Origin: Alcanivorax sp. S71-1-4
GTDB lineage: Bacteria > Pseudomonadota > Gammaproteobacteria > Pseudomonadales > Alcanivoracaceae
Assembly: GCF_009846755.1 (NCBI RefSeq)
Contig: NZ_AQOR01000008.1
Location: 87,286 to 151,285 of the forward strand
Length of the DNA stretch: 64,000 bases
Direction: 5' to 3'
The notes beneath the pieces are model-generated. The model did not search any database and was not told the DNA's origin. It saw only the letters and a list, made by a program, of their open reading frames with translations. Positions 56,421 through 64,000 of this stretch are shown piece by piece. The first letter of the stretch is position 1; each line of letters starts with the position of its first letter. The position numbers were made by a program, and so were the translations under genes.

Positions 56421-56748
56421 AAGCCGCCTGCCTCGCAGCGTCGCTGCGATGCGGGGCAGGCGGTGGCAGCGGCCATTCCTGTTCCCTCCGGCGATGACGT
56501 CGCCCGCCTGGCCAGCCCCCGGTTTCGCCACCCGGCCGCCGCCGTGACGGGGGCGGCTGGCAAGAGAGACCAAAAGGTCACGTTTTACGGTGGCGTATCC
56601 GGCTGATTTGGTTTTGAATATACGAAAATACGCCTAGACAACCCCTGTGGTCAGTCTGGTACAAAGGGAGAGCTGCCTGGTCCCCACCGCCAGGTTGCAA
56701 CAATAACAAAGCGCTAGCGCTACAAATTCGCAATCACGGAGTTGCGCA
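56421..56748. other. Intergenic region upstream of the DUF1302 cassette
   Basis: About 330 bases. The first half is GC-rich with short inverted repeats and no T-run terminator. The second half is AT-rich (around 56580-56640) and holds the 12-bp perfect palindrome AGCGCTAGCGCT (56710-56721) 27 bases before the start codon, a likely operator. No clear -35/-10 pair. Confidence 0.45.
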
Positions 56749-58755
56749 ATGAAAAACAAGACCATGCTGAAGAAACGTCTGGCGGTGGCAGTCGCCAGTG
56801 CGTCGCTTGCCAGTGCACTGGGTTTACCGGCCCACGCATTCGAACTGCAATTCGATAACCCCAATATTTCCGGTCGTCTCGATACCACGTTGTCTGCGGG
56901 TGCGCTGTGGCGTACCGAAGGTCGGGATCGCATGCTGGCTGCGACCGACGACATCGTCTACATGGCCACGCGCGGCTACAGCACGCAGATCAACAAGAAC
57001 GACGCCAACAACAATTACGACACCGGCCTGGCGTCGCTGGTGGGCAAGGCGACAACCGAACTCGCGCTTGATTTCGGCAGCAGCTATGGCGTCTTCATGC
57101 GCGGCACCACCTTCTATGACCATGTCATCATGGACGAGGGTCATGACGGCGGTGCGCTGGTCAGCAGCGCCCCGTATCCGAGTGTCGGTGGCAGTAACCG
57201 TTACGCCCTGTATTCGGATTATGCCAACAACGGCACCGGCGACCGTTTCTCCCGTGCGGCACGGCGCAACGTGGGCCAGCGCTCGCGGATGCTCGATGCC
57301 TACGTGTGGGGCGAATTCTTCGTCGCGGACCGGCCGTTGCTGGTGCGCGCCGGCCGCCAGGTGATCAACTGGGGCGAGGCGCTGTTCATCCAGAACGGTA
57401 TCAACTCTGCCAACTACATTGATCTGGCCGCGCTGCGTCAGCCAGGCGCAGAAATCAAGGAAGCGCTGCTGCCGCTCGGCTCGGTGTATTTCTCCTACGG
57501 CCTGACCAACAACCTGACCACCGAGGCGTTCTACCAGTACGAGTGGAAGAACACGGAAGACGCACCGGTGGGCACTTTCTATTCCACTCACGATGCGTTC
57601 CCCGGCAAAGGCGCCAATAACGTCATCGTGGACGGTCGCCTGATTGCTGCCTCCGCAGGTGTACCGGCCATTGCCGATGGTTTCGCGGCCTATACCAACG
57701 CCACCTACGGTCCCGGCTATGAATACGAAGCCACACAGGTGACGGTAAAGCGCGGGCAGGATCAGGAAGCAGATGACCAGGGCCAGTTCGGTCTGGCCGC
57801 GCGCTACTTCGCGGATTCTCTGAACGGCACTGAATTCGGTGTGTACTACACCCGCACGCATGCCAAGCTGCCGACCGTGGGTGCCCGCCTGAACATGCTG
57901 AACGTGGGTGGCGGTGTTGGCGCTGCGGCAGCGATGGTCGACAACACCGAGTACAACATGGTGTATGGCGAAGACATCGACATGTTCGGTCTGAGCTTCT
58001 CCTCGAACATCGGCACCATGGCGCTGTCCGGCGAAATTGCCTACCGGCCCAAGCAGCCGATCATCAACGAAGTGGGCGACAACCTGATCCAGAACCTGGC
58101 CAGCATTGCTGCACAGGCGGGCCTCTCTGGTGTGGCGCCGACGGTGGGTGATTTCACCAATCACTGTGTGCGTGCCAAGGTGGGCGGCAGCTGTCTGGAC
58201 CCCAACAGTGCGGTGAATCCGGGCCAGTACTACTACTTCTATGACGAAGCGAAGATGACCAACGCCTCGCTGGTCAGCATCTTCAGCTTCGGCCCGATGT
58301 GGGGCACCGACGGCATGCTGTTCCTGCTGGAGCTGGGTGCTGAGCACGCGGGTGGTCTGAAAAGCCGCGATGCCAACGGCAACAAGCTGTACTACAACTC
58401 CACGGCGGCGATCCAGTATGGCGAAGCCGCGATCCAGAGTCCGGGCGACGTCTACAAGACTTACCTGGATGAATTCTCCTGGGGTTATCGCGCAGCCGTC
58501 CGTGCCAACTATAACGACATTTTTGCCGGGGTATCCTTTAACCCCAGCGTGACCATCGCCCACGACGTTGAAGGCAACTCCGTGATCGGTGGCAACTTCA
58601 TGGAAGACCGCAAGGCGGCGACGCTGGGTCTGAACTTTGTCTACCAGAACAATCTGGAACTGGGCATTCAGGCCACCAGTTTCTGGGGTGCCGGTTACAG
58701 CAACAAGCTGAATGACCGCGACAATGCTTCCGTGTCCGTGAAGTACTCATTCTAA
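56749..58755 (+). CDS. DUF1302 family outer-membrane-type protein
   Basis: 668 residues. The N-terminus is a Sec signal (basic start, hydrophobic core, cleavage near HAFE, residue about 27). The remainder is beta-rich with alternating aromatic/polar residues and terminates in a C-terminal aromatic residue (KYSF), as in outer-membrane barrels. DUF1302 proteins occur next to DUF1329, YCF48-like and RND genes in many Pseudomonas- and Alcanivorax-type genomes, often near fatty acid, sterol or hydrocarbon genes. I infer a porin-like component of an envelope lipid or hydrophobic-substrate system. GGAG precedes the ATG at 8-11 bases. Confidence 0.88.
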   Translation: MKNKTMLKKRLAVAVASASLASALGLPAHAFELQFDNPNISGRLDTTLSAGALWRTEGRDRMLAATDDIVYMATRGYSTQINKNDANNNYDTGLASLVGKATTELALDFGSSYGVFMRGTTFYDHVIMDEGHDGGALVSSAPYPSVGGSNRYALYSDYANNGTGDRFSRAARRNVGQRSRMLDAYVWGEFFVADRPLLVRAGRQVINWGEALFIQNGINSANYIDLAALRQPGAEIKEALLPLGSVYFSYGLTNNLTTEAFYQYEWKNTEDAPVGTFYSTHDAFPGKGANNVIVDGRLIAASAGVPAIADGFAAYTNATYGPGYEYEATQVTVKRGQDQEADDQGQFGLAARYFADSLNGTEFGVYYTRTHAKLPTVGARLNMLNVGGGVGAAAAMVDNTEYNMVYGEDIDMFGLSFSSNIGTMALSGEIAYRPKQPIINEVGDNLIQNLASIAAQAGLSGVAPTVGDFTNHCVRAKVGGSCLDPNSAVNPGQYYYFYDEAKMTNASLVSIFSFGPMWGTDGMLFLLELGAEHAGGLKSRDANGNKLYYNSTAAIQYGEAAIQSPGDVYKTYLDEFSWGYRAAVRANYNDIFAGVSFNPSVTIAHDVEGNSVIGGNFMEDRKAATLGLNFVYQNNLELGIQATSFWGAGYSNKLNDRDNASVSVKYSF

Positions 58756-58820
58756 AAAAACAATAAGCCGGGGACAGCAGTCAGTGCCCCGGCGACAGAA
58801 TCCTGACGGAGAGTAAAAAC

Positions 58821-60224
58821 ATGCTGAAAAAACTTACTTTCATGGGAAGCGCTCTGGCTCTGACGCTGGCAGCGGCTTCAGTTTCCCATGCTTCTGTGTC
58901 GGCCCAGGAGGCTGCGCAGCTGGGAAACAGCCTGACGCCCTTCGGGGCCGTCAAGCAGGGTAATGGCAAGGATCCGTCTTCGCCGGAAGGCATTCCCGCC
59001 TGGACCGGTTTCGACAAGAGCCAGATTCCTGCTTCCTACACCCGTCCCGGCCAGCATCACCCGGACCCGTTCGCCAGTGACAGCGTGCTGCTGACCATCG
59101 ACGCCAACAATGTCGGTCAGTACGCGGCTAAGCTGCCGACCGGTGTGAAGGCGATGATGGAAACCTATCCGGATACCTTCAAGATCAATGTCTACCCGAG
59201 CCGCCGTACTACCTCGGCGCCGCAGTGGGTGTATGACAACACCAAGAAGAACGCCACCAACGCCAATCTCGGCGCCACCGGTGTTACTGGTGCTTTCGGC
59301 GGCATTCCGTTCCCGATTCTCAGCGGCAACAACGAACAGAAGGCGCTGCAGGCGATCTGGAACCACATCCTGCGCTGGCGTGGTATCTACGTCGTGCGCC
59401 GCGCTTCGGAAGTGGCGGTGCAGCGTAACGGCTCCTACTCGCTGGTGACTTCGCAGCAGGAAGTGTATTTCCGTTATTACGATCCGCAGCTGTCGGAAGA
59501 AAAGCTCGACAACATCATCTTCTACTACCTGTCCTTCACCATGGCGCCGGCACGTCTGGCCGGTGGTGCGGTGCTGGTGCACGAGACGCTTGACCAGCAG
59601 AAACTGCCGCGCCAGGCCTGGGGCTACAACGCAGGGACCCGTCGCGTGCAGCGTTCGCCGAACCTGGCTTATGACACCCCGATTGCCGCCTCGGACGGCC
59701 TGCGTACTGCGGATGACACCGACATGTACAACGGTTCGCCGGATCGCTACAACTGGCGCATGGTGAACGATCAGCCGGTGGAAATGTACATCCCGTACAA
59801 CAATTACCGCCTGGCCGACCCGAGCGTGAAATACAGCGACCTGCTGCTGCCTGGGCACATCAACCCGGAATACGCCCGTTGGGAACTGCACCGCGTGTGG
59901 GTGGTGGAAGCCACATTGAAAGAAGGCCAGCGCCACATTTATGCGCGTCGTACCTTCTACATTGATGCGGATTCCTGGCAGATCGCGGCGATCGACCAGT
60001 ACGACAGCCGTGGTGACCTGTGGCGTGTCAGCCTGGCGTACATCAAGAACTACTACGAGGTGCCGACGCAGTGGACCGCGCTGGATACGTTCCACGACCT
60101 GCGCGCCCGTCGTTACCACGTACAGTTGCTGTCTAATGAAGAGCCGTCCAGCCTCGACTTCACTCAGCCGGCACCGGGGGATCAGTATTTCCACCCCGCC
60201 GCGTTGCGACGTCGCGGTCGGTAA
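58821..60224 (+). CDS. DUF1329 family periplasmic protein
   Basis: 467 residues with a signal peptide (MLKKLTFMGSALALTLAAAS, cleaved near SHA). DUF1329 proteins resemble the LolA/LolB lipoprotein-carrier fold, so a hydrophobic cavity for lipid or ligand is likely. Visible family features are the aromatic-rich C-terminal part (KNYYEVPTQWTALDTFHDLRARRY near the end). GGAGAG precedes the ATG. Sits 65 bases after the DUF1302 gene and is probably its periplasmic partner. Confidence 0.88.
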   Translation: MLKKLTFMGSALALTLAAASVSHASVSAQEAAQLGNSLTPFGAVKQGNGKDPSSPEGIPAWTGFDKSQIPASYTRPGQHHPDPFASDSVLLTIDANNVGQYAAKLPTGVKAMMETYPDTFKINVYPSRRTTSAPQWVYDNTKKNATNANLGATGVTGAFGGIPFPILSGNNEQKALQAIWNHILRWRGIYVVRRASEVAVQRNGSYSLVTSQQEVYFRYYDPQLSEEKLDNIIFYYLSFTMAPARLAGGAVLVHETLDQQKLPRQAWGYNAGTRRVQRSPNLAYDTPIAASDGLRTADDTDMYNGSPDRYNWRMVNDQPVEMYIPYNNYRLADPSVKYSDLLLPGHINPEYARWELHRVWVVEATLKEGQRHIYARRTFYIDADSWQIAAIDQYDSRGDLWRVSLAYIKNYYEVPTQWTALDTFHDLRARRYHVQLLSNEEPSSLDFTQPAPGDQYFHPAALRRRGR

Positions 60225-60383
60225 TTGTCCCGACGCGGATTGCGGGCACGTGTGAACGTGCCCGCTCTGACAAGCCCCTGTTGTTTTCCTGACCGTTGCC
60301 TCCTGGGCCCGGTTCAAGGAAGTCAGCGGGGGTTTTCATTAAGGGTGATTTCAGGACTGGCAGCTTTAGCCGAGTAGATTCCA

Positions 60384-61466
60384 ATGAAAAAAACAGTTGC
60401 GCTTGGCCTGTTGGCCATCTCTGCGGTCGTGCAGGCAAACGGGGTGGTCCCCGCCACCGATCCGCTGCTGCGTGGCAGCATCTATGTGGATCTGGCCCGG
60501 GCAGGGGACAGGGTGGTTGCGGTCGGTGACCGCGGGCACATCATTTATTCTGACGACGAAGGGCAGCACTGGCGGCAGGCGGAAACGCCCACCAGCGTAC
60601 TGCTCACCGCTGTCTGCTTTGCTGACGCGGAGCATGGCTGGGCGGTAGGGCATGATGCCGTCGTGCTGGGCACGCGTGACGGCGGCACGACCTGGACACT
60701 CCAGTACAGCGATGCCCTGGACGACGGTGCCGAGGCGCCGGATGAGGCGCTGGACGAAGAGGCGCTCTCCGATGAGGCACTGTACAGCGACGACCTCTAC
60801 AGCGACGACCTCTACAGTGATGATCCCTACGCCGACGAAGGTGTGGCGATGGTCGATACCTCCGGCGCGCCATTGCTGGACGTCTGGTGTGATTCCTCCA
60901 GCCATGCCATGGCGGTCGGGGGTTACGGCTACATGGTTGAAACCCGTGATGGTGGCGATAGCTGGCAACGGGCGAACCGCGACATGAACAACGCCGATGG
61001 CTGGCACTTCTACTCCATCGCGCCCCTCAACGGTGAACCTGACACGCTGTTTATTTCCGGCGAAAAAGGCACGCTGTATCGCTCCCGTGACCGGGGTGAG
61101 ACCTGGGCAAAACTCGACAGCCCTTACCACGGCACGTTCTTCGGTACAGTCAGTTCCGATGTGCGCACGTTGTTGGCGCACGGCCTGCAAGGCAACGTCT
61201 GGCTCAGCCGCGACCGTGGCGACACCTGGCAGAAAGTCAGCAGTGGCCTGCGCAGCGGCGTCAACGCCGGTACGGTGCTCAGCGATGGCACGCTGGTAAT
61301 GGTGGGTAACGCTGGCGCGGTGCTGACCAGCCATGATCAGGGCACCATGCTGTCGGTACAGTTCGTTCCGGGTCGTCAGACCATTTCGTCGGTATTGCCA
61401 CGCAAGGGCGGCGGTGTGCTCACCGCAGGCGCCAGCGGCGTGCGCATTCTCGATAACATCCGATAA
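60384..61466 (+). CDS. YCF48-like beta-propeller protein with acidic insertion
   Basis: 360 residues with a short signal (cleavage probably after VQA, residue 18). Repeated blades (DRGxTW-type motifs: SDDEGQHW, TRDGGTTW, TRDGGDSW, SRDRGETW, SRDRGDTW) form the YCF48/BNR-like propeller. A strongly acidic insertion (about 110-152) with three LYSDD repeats interrupts the propeller. YCF48 relatives in plants assist photosystem II assembly; here, between DUF1329 and an RND gene, a role as periplasmic assembly partner for the transporter is plausible but unproven. Confidence 0.85.
   Translation: MKKTVALGLLAISAVVQANGVVPATDPLLRGSIYVDLARAGDRVVAVGDRGHIIYSDDEGQHWRQAETPTSVLLTAVCFADAEHGWAVGHDAVVLGTRDGGTTWTLQYSDALDDGAEAPDEALDEEALSDEALYSDDLYSDDLYSDDPYADEGVAMVDTSGAPLLDVWCDSSSHAMAVGGYGYMVETRDGGDSWQRANRDMNNADGWHFYSIAPLNGEPDTLFISGEKGTLYRSRDRGETWAKLDSPYHGTFFGTVSSDVRTLLAHGLQGNVWLSRDRGDTWQKVSSGLRSGVNAGTVLSDGTLVMVGNAGAVLTSHDQGTMLSVQFVPGRQTISSVLPRKGGGVLTAGASGVRILDNIR
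60780..60824 (+). repeat. Three 15-bp coding repeats in the YCF48-like gene
   Basis: Three in-frame copies of a 15-bp unit encode LYSDD LYSDD LYSDD (residues 133-147). The first two copies differ by one base and the third has synonymous changes, indicating duplication followed by drift. Confidence 0.85.
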
Positions 61467-61483
61467 CGGCGGGAGCGATCATC

Positions 61484-63856
61484 ATGACAGGTAAATTCTC
61501 ATCCGCCGTGGCCCGTGCCGTGTTTGCCGTGCGACCAGTGTTGCTGCTGGTTTTCGTTGCGCTGACGGTGTTTCTGGGCATGCAGGCGTTCAACATCAAG
61601 CTCAATACCGATGTGCGCAAGATGGTGCCGATCAGCCATCCGTACATCCAGAACTTCCTCGAACATCGTAATGACGTGGAGCTCGGCAATGATGTCCGCG
61701 TGATTGTGGCGGATGTCACTCACGACGATATCTTCAACGAATCCTACATGCAGGCCCTCAGCGAGATCACCGACGAGGTGTTCTCGCTGGACGGCGTAGA
61801 CCCGTCCAAGATCAGCTCGCTGTGGACGCCAAATGTCCGCTGGGCAGAAGTGACTGAGGACGGCTTCGAAGGTGGCGAGATCATTCCGCCGGCCTACGAC
61901 GGTTCCGCCGAAAGCCTGGAAGACCTGCGCACCAACGTGCTGCGTTCACGGCATGTGGGCAGCCTGGTGGCGGATGACTTCCGCTCCTCGATCGTGCATG
62001 CCAACCTGCTGGATGTGCTCTCGGAAGGTTCCACCGTAGACATTCCGCAACTGTCGGCGGCACTGGATGATATTCGCGAGCGTTATCAGGAGAAGTACCC
62101 GGACCTGCGTATTCACATCGTCGGTGCGGCGAAGATGGCCGGTGACGTGATGGCGGCGGCGGCCGAGGTCGCGATGTTCTTCTTCGTGACGCTGGGCCTC
62201 ACAGCGCTGCTGCTGCTGATCGATACCCGCAGCCTGCGCAGCGCGCTGGTGGTGACATTGTGCTCGTTTGTTGCGGTGATCTGGCAGCTCGGTGTTGTCT
62301 CCATGCTGGGCTTTACCATTGATCCCTACTCGATGCTGGTGCCATTCCTGGTCTTCGCCATCGCGGTGAGCCATGGCGTGCAGATGGTCAACGCGCTGGC
62401 CAACAATGCCGCCGACGGGCTCGACAAGCTCAGTGCGGCAATGAAGACGTTCTCTGCACTGGCGGTGCCGGGTGTCGTGGCACTGGTCAGTGATGGTATC
62501 GGTTTCGTCACCCTGTACATCATCGACGTGGGCGTGATTCGCGAGCTGGCGATTGCCGCCAGCGTGGGGGTGGCGGTGATCATCCTCACCAACCTGGTGA
62601 TCGTGCCGGTGCTGTTGTCCTACACCGGGGTCGGTGAGTCTGCGATTGAGAAGATTCGCAGGAAGCGCGGCGGGGCACACCCTCTGGCGTCATTCTTCTC
62701 ACGCTTTGCCCGTCCGGGCTGGGCGGCGGCGTCGATCGTCGTGGCCGCGCTTGGCTACGCGGGGGGGCTTTGGGTGGCCAAGGATATCCAGGTCGGTGAT
62801 CTGGACCGCGGGGCGCCGGAGCTGTGGCCGGACCCGTGCCAGGAGCAGGAATGCCCGCGCGGCTATATTCCGGAGCGTCGTTATCAGTACAACCACGATA
62901 TCAACATCCTGGTGTCGAACTACAGCGTCAGCGCGGACGTGCTGGTGGTGATCGGCCAGACCCCGCTGGAAGCCTGCAACAGCTATGACGCGATGCAGCA
63001 GATTGACAGCCTGTCGTGGACACTGCTGAACGTGCCGGGCGTGCAGGACGTTGCATCCATTGCCTCCACTGCAAAATTGATCAGCGCCAACACCAACGAA
63101 GGCAACCTGAAGTGGGCCACCATTTCCCGCGACCAGTACGCACTGAACAACGCCATGATGTTCATGCCGGATTCGCTCTATAACCTGGACTGTTCGGTGA
63201 CGCCGATCTACGTGTTCCTGGATGATCACCGCGCCGCGACGCTGAACAATGTCACCGACGCCGTGGCCGAGTACGCGCAAGCGCACAACAACCCGGACGT
63301 GATCGAATTCAAGCTGGCGTCCGGCAACGCCGGTATCGAAGCAGCCACCAATCAGACCATCAATGCCAGCCAGTACCCGATGCTGGCGTTGGTGTACGCG
63401 GTGGTGGCCGTGCTCTGCCTGATTGCCTTCCGTTCGATCCGGGCGGTGCTGTGTATCCTTATCCCGCTGGGCCTGACATCGGTGCTCTGCCAGGCGCTGA
63501 TGACCTGGATGGGGATCGGTGTGAAAGTCGCGACATTGCCGGTCATCGCGCTGGGTGTGGGTATCGGTGTGGACTACGGTATCTATATCTACAGCAAGCT
63601 GGAGGAGTACCTGAAGGCGGGTCTGCCGCTGGAAGACGCCTATACCGAAACGCTGAAGACCACCGGCAAGGCGGTCGCCTTCACTGGCCTGGCCCTGGCA
63701 GTGGGCGTGGTGTTCTGGGTGTTCTCGTCGATCAAGTTCCAGGCCGACATGGGTATCCTGCTCACCTTCATGTTCCTCTGGAACATGATCGGTGCCCTCT
63801 GGCTGCTGCCGGCCCTGGCCCGTTTCTTGCTCAAACATGAGCAAAAAGCGGGTTGA
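61484..63856 (+). CDS. MMPL-type RND transporter
   Basis: 790 residues. Membrane helix 1 (about 10-33), a periplasmic loop, helices 2-6 in a block (about 220-380), a seventh near 410-425, a second periplasmic loop (about 430-620), and a final block (about 625-785). The layout is two 6-helix bundles with two porter domains, as in MmpL/hopanoid-exporter RND proteins; each bundle contains GxxxDYGI/GI-type helices (VGIGVDYGIYIYS). No membrane-fusion protein or TolC partner lies in the cassette, so the DUF1302/DUF1329/YCF48 proteins probably take that role. 17 bases after the YCF48-like gene. Followed by a strong terminator. Confidence 0.9.
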   Translation: MTGKFSSAVARAVFAVRPVLLLVFVALTVFLGMQAFNIKLNTDVRKMVPISHPYIQNFLEHRNDVELGNDVRVIVADVTHDDIFNESYMQALSEITDEVFSLDGVDPSKISSLWTPNVRWAEVTEDGFEGGEIIPPAYDGSAESLEDLRTNVLRSRHVGSLVADDFRSSIVHANLLDVLSEGSTVDIPQLSAALDDIRERYQEKYPDLRIHIVGAAKMAGDVMAAAAEVAMFFFVTLGLTALLLLIDTRSLRSALVVTLCSFVAVIWQLGVVSMLGFTIDPYSMLVPFLVFAIAVSHGVQMVNALANNAADGLDKLSAAMKTFSALAVPGVVALVSDGIGFVTLYIIDVGVIRELAIAASVGVAVIILTNLVIVPVLLSYTGVGESAIEKIRRKRGGAHPLASFFSRFARPGWAAASIVVAALGYAGGLWVAKDIQVGDLDRGAPELWPDPCQEQECPRGYIPERRYQYNHDINILVSNYSVSADVLVVIGQTPLEACNSYDAMQQIDSLSWTLLNVPGVQDVASIASTAKLISANTNEGNLKWATISRDQYALNNAMMFMPDSLYNLDCSVTPIYVFLDDHRAATLNNVTDAVAEYAQAHNNPDVIEFKLASGNAGIEAATNQTINASQYPMLALVYAVVAVLCLIAFRSIRAVLCILIPLGLTSVLCQALMTWMGIGVKVATLPVIALGVGIGVDYGIYIYSKLEEYLKAGLPLEDAYTETLKTTGKAVAFTGLALAVGVVFWVFSSIKFQADMGILLTFMFLWNMIGALWLLPALARFLLKHEQKAG

Positions 63857-63876
63857 TTTGCGTCCGTTCATAGAGA

Positions 63877-63901
63877 GGGCCGGCTTAGCCGGCCCTTTTT
63901 T
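63877..63901 (+). terminator. Rho-independent terminator of the DUF1302-RND cassette
   Basis: GGGCCGGC (63877-63884) and GCCGGCCC (63888-63895) with a three-base loop, followed by six T. The remaining 99 bases of the window contain no recognisable feature. Confidence 0.93.
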
Positions 63902-64000
63902 CTGGTGTATTGCGGATTAGCAGGACTGCGAGGTGCGGCAGATCCTGAAGTGCTTTTCCTCAGTTCGCGATGGGCCGGGTGGGGTGGGTAGAGCCAAAGG

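Overview
The window is about 64 kb of GC-rich chromosomal DNA from a gammaproteobacterium. Gene content and order (wbpM-like / tRNA-Asn / aminotransferase / uvrB, infC-rpmI-rplT-pheST-ihfA, cmoAB, an atu terpene cluster, a phasin, a DUF1302/DUF1329/RND cassette) point to the Pseudomonas/Alcanivorax side of the class. An Alcanivorax-like hydrocarbon-degrading bacterium is my best guess, but that is inference. I see no insertion sequence, prophage or CRISPR array.

Layout. 1-12.4 kb: the end of a phosphomannomutase/phosphoglucomutase gene (algC), then a cellulose operon: a small BcsO-like gene, a fused bcsA-bcsB gene, bcsC, bcsD and bcsZ. A perfect CRP/Vfr-type palindrome precedes it. AlgC can supply glucose-1-phosphate, the precursor of UDP-glucose used by BcsA, and a PilZ domain in the fused protein indicates c-di-GMP control. 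12.5-15.2 kb: cysD-cysN for sulfate activation; CysN carries what looks like the remains of an APS kinase domain. 15.5-22.8 kb: wbpM-like dehydratase, tRNA-Asn, aspC, uvrB, a secreted unknown protein and tRNA-Val(GAC). 23-28.6 kb: infC (with an ATT start codon), rpmI, rplT, pheS, pheT, ihfA and a MerR regulator. 28.7-36.4 kb: tRNA-Pro, cmoA-cmoB, an alcohol dehydrogenase-like protein, a degenerate GGDEF protein, a set of small membrane and SCP2/DUF445 proteins, and a phasin.

36.4-37.2 kb is a gene-free, AT-richer block with two perfect DnaA boxes inside a repeated 17-mer, and an orphan minus-strand terminator. 37.3-48.7 kb is a complete-looking acyclic terpene utilization cluster (atuA-B-C-D-E-F plus an AtuH-like acyl-CoA synthetase) on the minus strand, with the TetR-type regulator atuR divergent. 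The atuA promoter has an inverted repeat filling its -35/-10 spacer. 48.9-49.4 kb: tRNA-Val(TAC), tRNA-Asp and a 32-codon acidic ORF. 49.7-56.4 kb: a coiled-coil/zinc-finger protein of unknown function, a cyclic-nucleotide-binding plus rhodanese protein, nadK, yeaC and pepN. 56.7-63.9 kb: a four-gene envelope cassette (DUF1302, DUF1329, YCF48-like, MMPL-type RND) ended by a strong terminator.

The most distinctive observations are the CRP site and short coupled ORF in front of the fused cellulose synthase, the vestigial CysC domain, the ATT-started infC without thrS upstream, the O-antigen-locus border without O-antigen genes, the DnaA-box block, the atu operator/promoter arrangement, and the tRNA promoters merged with hairpins of the preceding genes.
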